A stretch of 64,000 bases of DNA from Clostridiales bacterium (GTDB lineage Bacteria; Bacillota; Clostridia; Oscillospirales; Oscillospiraceae). The stretch spans positions 1 through 64,000 of the forward strand of contig JAQXKZ010000025.1 in assembly GCA_029010715.1 (NCBI GenBank). Direction: 5' to 3'. A model generated the notes under the pieces. The model saw only the letters and a list, made by a program, of their open reading frames with translations, made no database searches and had not been told where the DNA came from. The translations under genes were made by a program, and so were the position numbers. Shown piece after piece: positions 62,724 through 64,000 of the stretch (positions within the stretch are counted from its first letter, which is position 1; every line of letters starts with the position of its first letter).

Positions 62724-64000
62724 TCAGAGCGCGTTGCTCTTGCTGACCAGAGCGCTCAGGTCGACATATTCCTCGGGTTCCTGTGCGATGGTGTCATCGG
62801 TCTTTTCCTCAAAGTCGCGGTAGACGGAAAGGCCGGTACCGGCGGGGATCAGTTTGCCTATGATGACGTTCTCCTTCAGTCCGACAAGGTGGTCGACCTT
62901 GCCCTTGATAGCGGCATCGGTCAGAACCTTGGTAGTCTCCTGGAAGGAGGCGGCGGACAGGAAGCTCTCGGTCGCCAGAGACGCCTTGGTGATACCCATG
63001 AGCAGCTGAGTGCAGGTAGCGTAGGTCAGGCCCTCTTCGCCGGCAGCGATACGCTCGTCGATCTTGCGGTTGGCCTCCTTGAACACGGAAATGTCGACGG
63101 TCGCGCCGGAGAGCAGCTCGGTACTGCCCGACTCTTCGACTCTGACCTTGCGCATCATCTGACGGACAATGACTTCGATATGCTTGTCGTTGATATCGAC
63201 GCCCTGCTGGCGGTAGACCTTCTGGACCTCACTGGTGATATAGCTGCGCACACCCTGGCGGCCGAACTCGTCATCGTTCACGCCGCGGATACGCAGAACA
63301 TCATGCGGGTTGAGAGCGCCGGAGGTGAGCTCCTGGCCTTTATCGACATGGTCCCCGTTGTGGACGAGGATACCGGCGGAGTGCGGCACGGTGTAGACAA
63401 CGGTAGCGCCCTCGTCCTCGTTGGTAACGGAGATGGAATACATGACGCCCTTCTTGGCCTCGTCAATGGTGACGGTGCCGGAGATCTCGGAGAGGGTCGC
63501 CATCTTCTTGGGCTTGCGGGCCTCGAACAGCTCCTCGACACGGGGAAGACCCTGGGTTATATCGTCGCCCGCGACGCCGCCGGTGTGGAAGGTACGCATG
63601 GTCAGCTGAGTACCGGGTTCGCCGATGGACTGGGCGGCGATGACGCCGACGGCTTCGCCCATGTTGACCGGGCGACCGATGGCGAGGTTGATACCGTAGC
63701 ACTTTGCGCAGACACCGCTGGCGGCTTCACAGGTGAGCACGCTGCGGATATAGACCTTGTGGATACCGTGGGCCTCAAGAACGTCGGCGTCCTCGGGCAT
63801 GAGCATATGGTCGGTATCGAAGAGAAGCTCGCCGGTCGTGGGATCGGTTATGGGCTTCGCAGGGAAGCGGCCGTGGATGCTGGTGCCGAAGGATTCAACG
63901 AGCTGGCCCCTGTCATAGACAGCGCCGGCCCAGACGCCCTCGGTGGTGCCGCAGTCCTTCTCGCGGATGATGACTTCCTGGCAGACATCGACCATGCGGC
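62724..64000 (-). CDS. rpoC: RNA polymerase subunit beta' (RpoC), C-terminal part
   Basis: The frame runs off the right edge, so only the last 425 or so codons are seen. It contains [15 protein letters not shown] (the second zinc site), [30 protein letters not shown] (trigger-loop region), [37 protein letters not shown] and [31 protein letters not shown]. All match the conserved C-terminus of bacterial RpoC. The end [18 protein letters not shown] is variable. rpoB would lie to the right of the window. Confidence 0.97.
   Translation of the reverse strand, partial: RMVDVCQEVIIREKDCGTTEGVWAGAVYDRGQLVESFGTSIHGRFPAKPITDPTTGELLFDTDHMLMPEDADVLEAHGIHKVYIRSVLTCEAASGVCAKCYGINLAIGRPVNMGEAVGVIAAQSIGEPGTQLTMRTFHTGGVAGDDITQGLPRVEELFEARKPKKMATLSEISGTVTIDEAKKGVMYSISVTNEDEGATVVYTVPHSAGILVHNGDHVDKGQELTSGALNPHDVLRIRGVNDDEFGRQGVRSYITSEVQKVYRQQGVDINDKHIEVIVRQMMRKVRVEESGSTELLSGATVDISVFKEANRKIDERIAAGEEGLTYATCTQLLMGITKASLATESFLSAASFQETTKVLTDAAIKGKVDHLVGLKENVIIGKLIPAGTGLSVYRDFEEKTDDTIAQEPEEYVDLSALVSKSNAL

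Overview
The window looks like chromosomal DNA of a spore-forming, gut-type member of the Clostridia, most like Oscillospiraceae. This is an inference from the GC-rich core, the spoVAD/spoVAE pair, a SpoVB-like flippase, a choloylglycine-hydrolase family enzyme, a CIRCE site and Firmicutes-type promoters and Shine-Dalgarno (SD) sites. It contains no rRNA genes, CRISPR arrays, insertion sequences or integrase.

Positions 1-6320 are visibly AT-richer and all genes lie on the minus strand. They end at the 3' end of a tRNA-Arg(CCG), the usual edge of an integrated island. The island has a cassette (XRE regulator, a 29-residue peptide, a 407-residue helical protein, an 84-residue protein), a repeat-domain protein with an adjacent DNA-binding protein, a Phd-Doc toxin-antitoxin pair and a DUF2971 protein. 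Two near-identical palindromes sit at exactly the same distance from the -35 boxes of the first and last units, which suggests one regulon.

Positions 6.5-38 kb are core genes: apbE-recG, a bile-salt-hydrolase-like enzyme, a potAB(CD) polyamine transporter with a fused permease/binding protein, truA, a DUF4914 protein with a P-loop, ddl, a zinc-ribbon/DUF5685/DnaJ operon, an FMN riboswitch with ribU, a SpoVB-like flippase, spoVAD-spoVAE, an MMPL exporter with a YhgE-like partner, hsp20 with CIRCE, alr, and an amino-acid ABC transporter. Upstream of potA lies a gene-free stretch with a strong promoter, many nested stems and a terminator. It is the best candidate here for an undescribed structured RNA or leader.

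Positions 38-57.7 kb hold a CapD/WbpM-type sugar dehydratase, tRNA-Pro(GGG) followed by about 1.6 kb of decayed sequence, an SDR enzyme, a LOR/SDH-domain protein, a GT51 transglycosylase, small genes (a VOC protein, DUF1653, a 33-residue protein), an XRE regulator fused to desulfoferrodoxin-like domains, a HerA-like ATPase, cdsA, a diacylglycerol-kinase-family gene, an MFS transporter, a patch of dispersed repeats and a surface-polymer cluster (GT2-GtrA, a membrane-anchored protein, a phosphodiester glycosidase).

Positions 57.9-64 kb are the canonical rpoC (partial)-rpsL-rpsG-fusA-tuf region on the minus strand. EF-Tu carries an apparent insertion of about 17 residues in its G domain.
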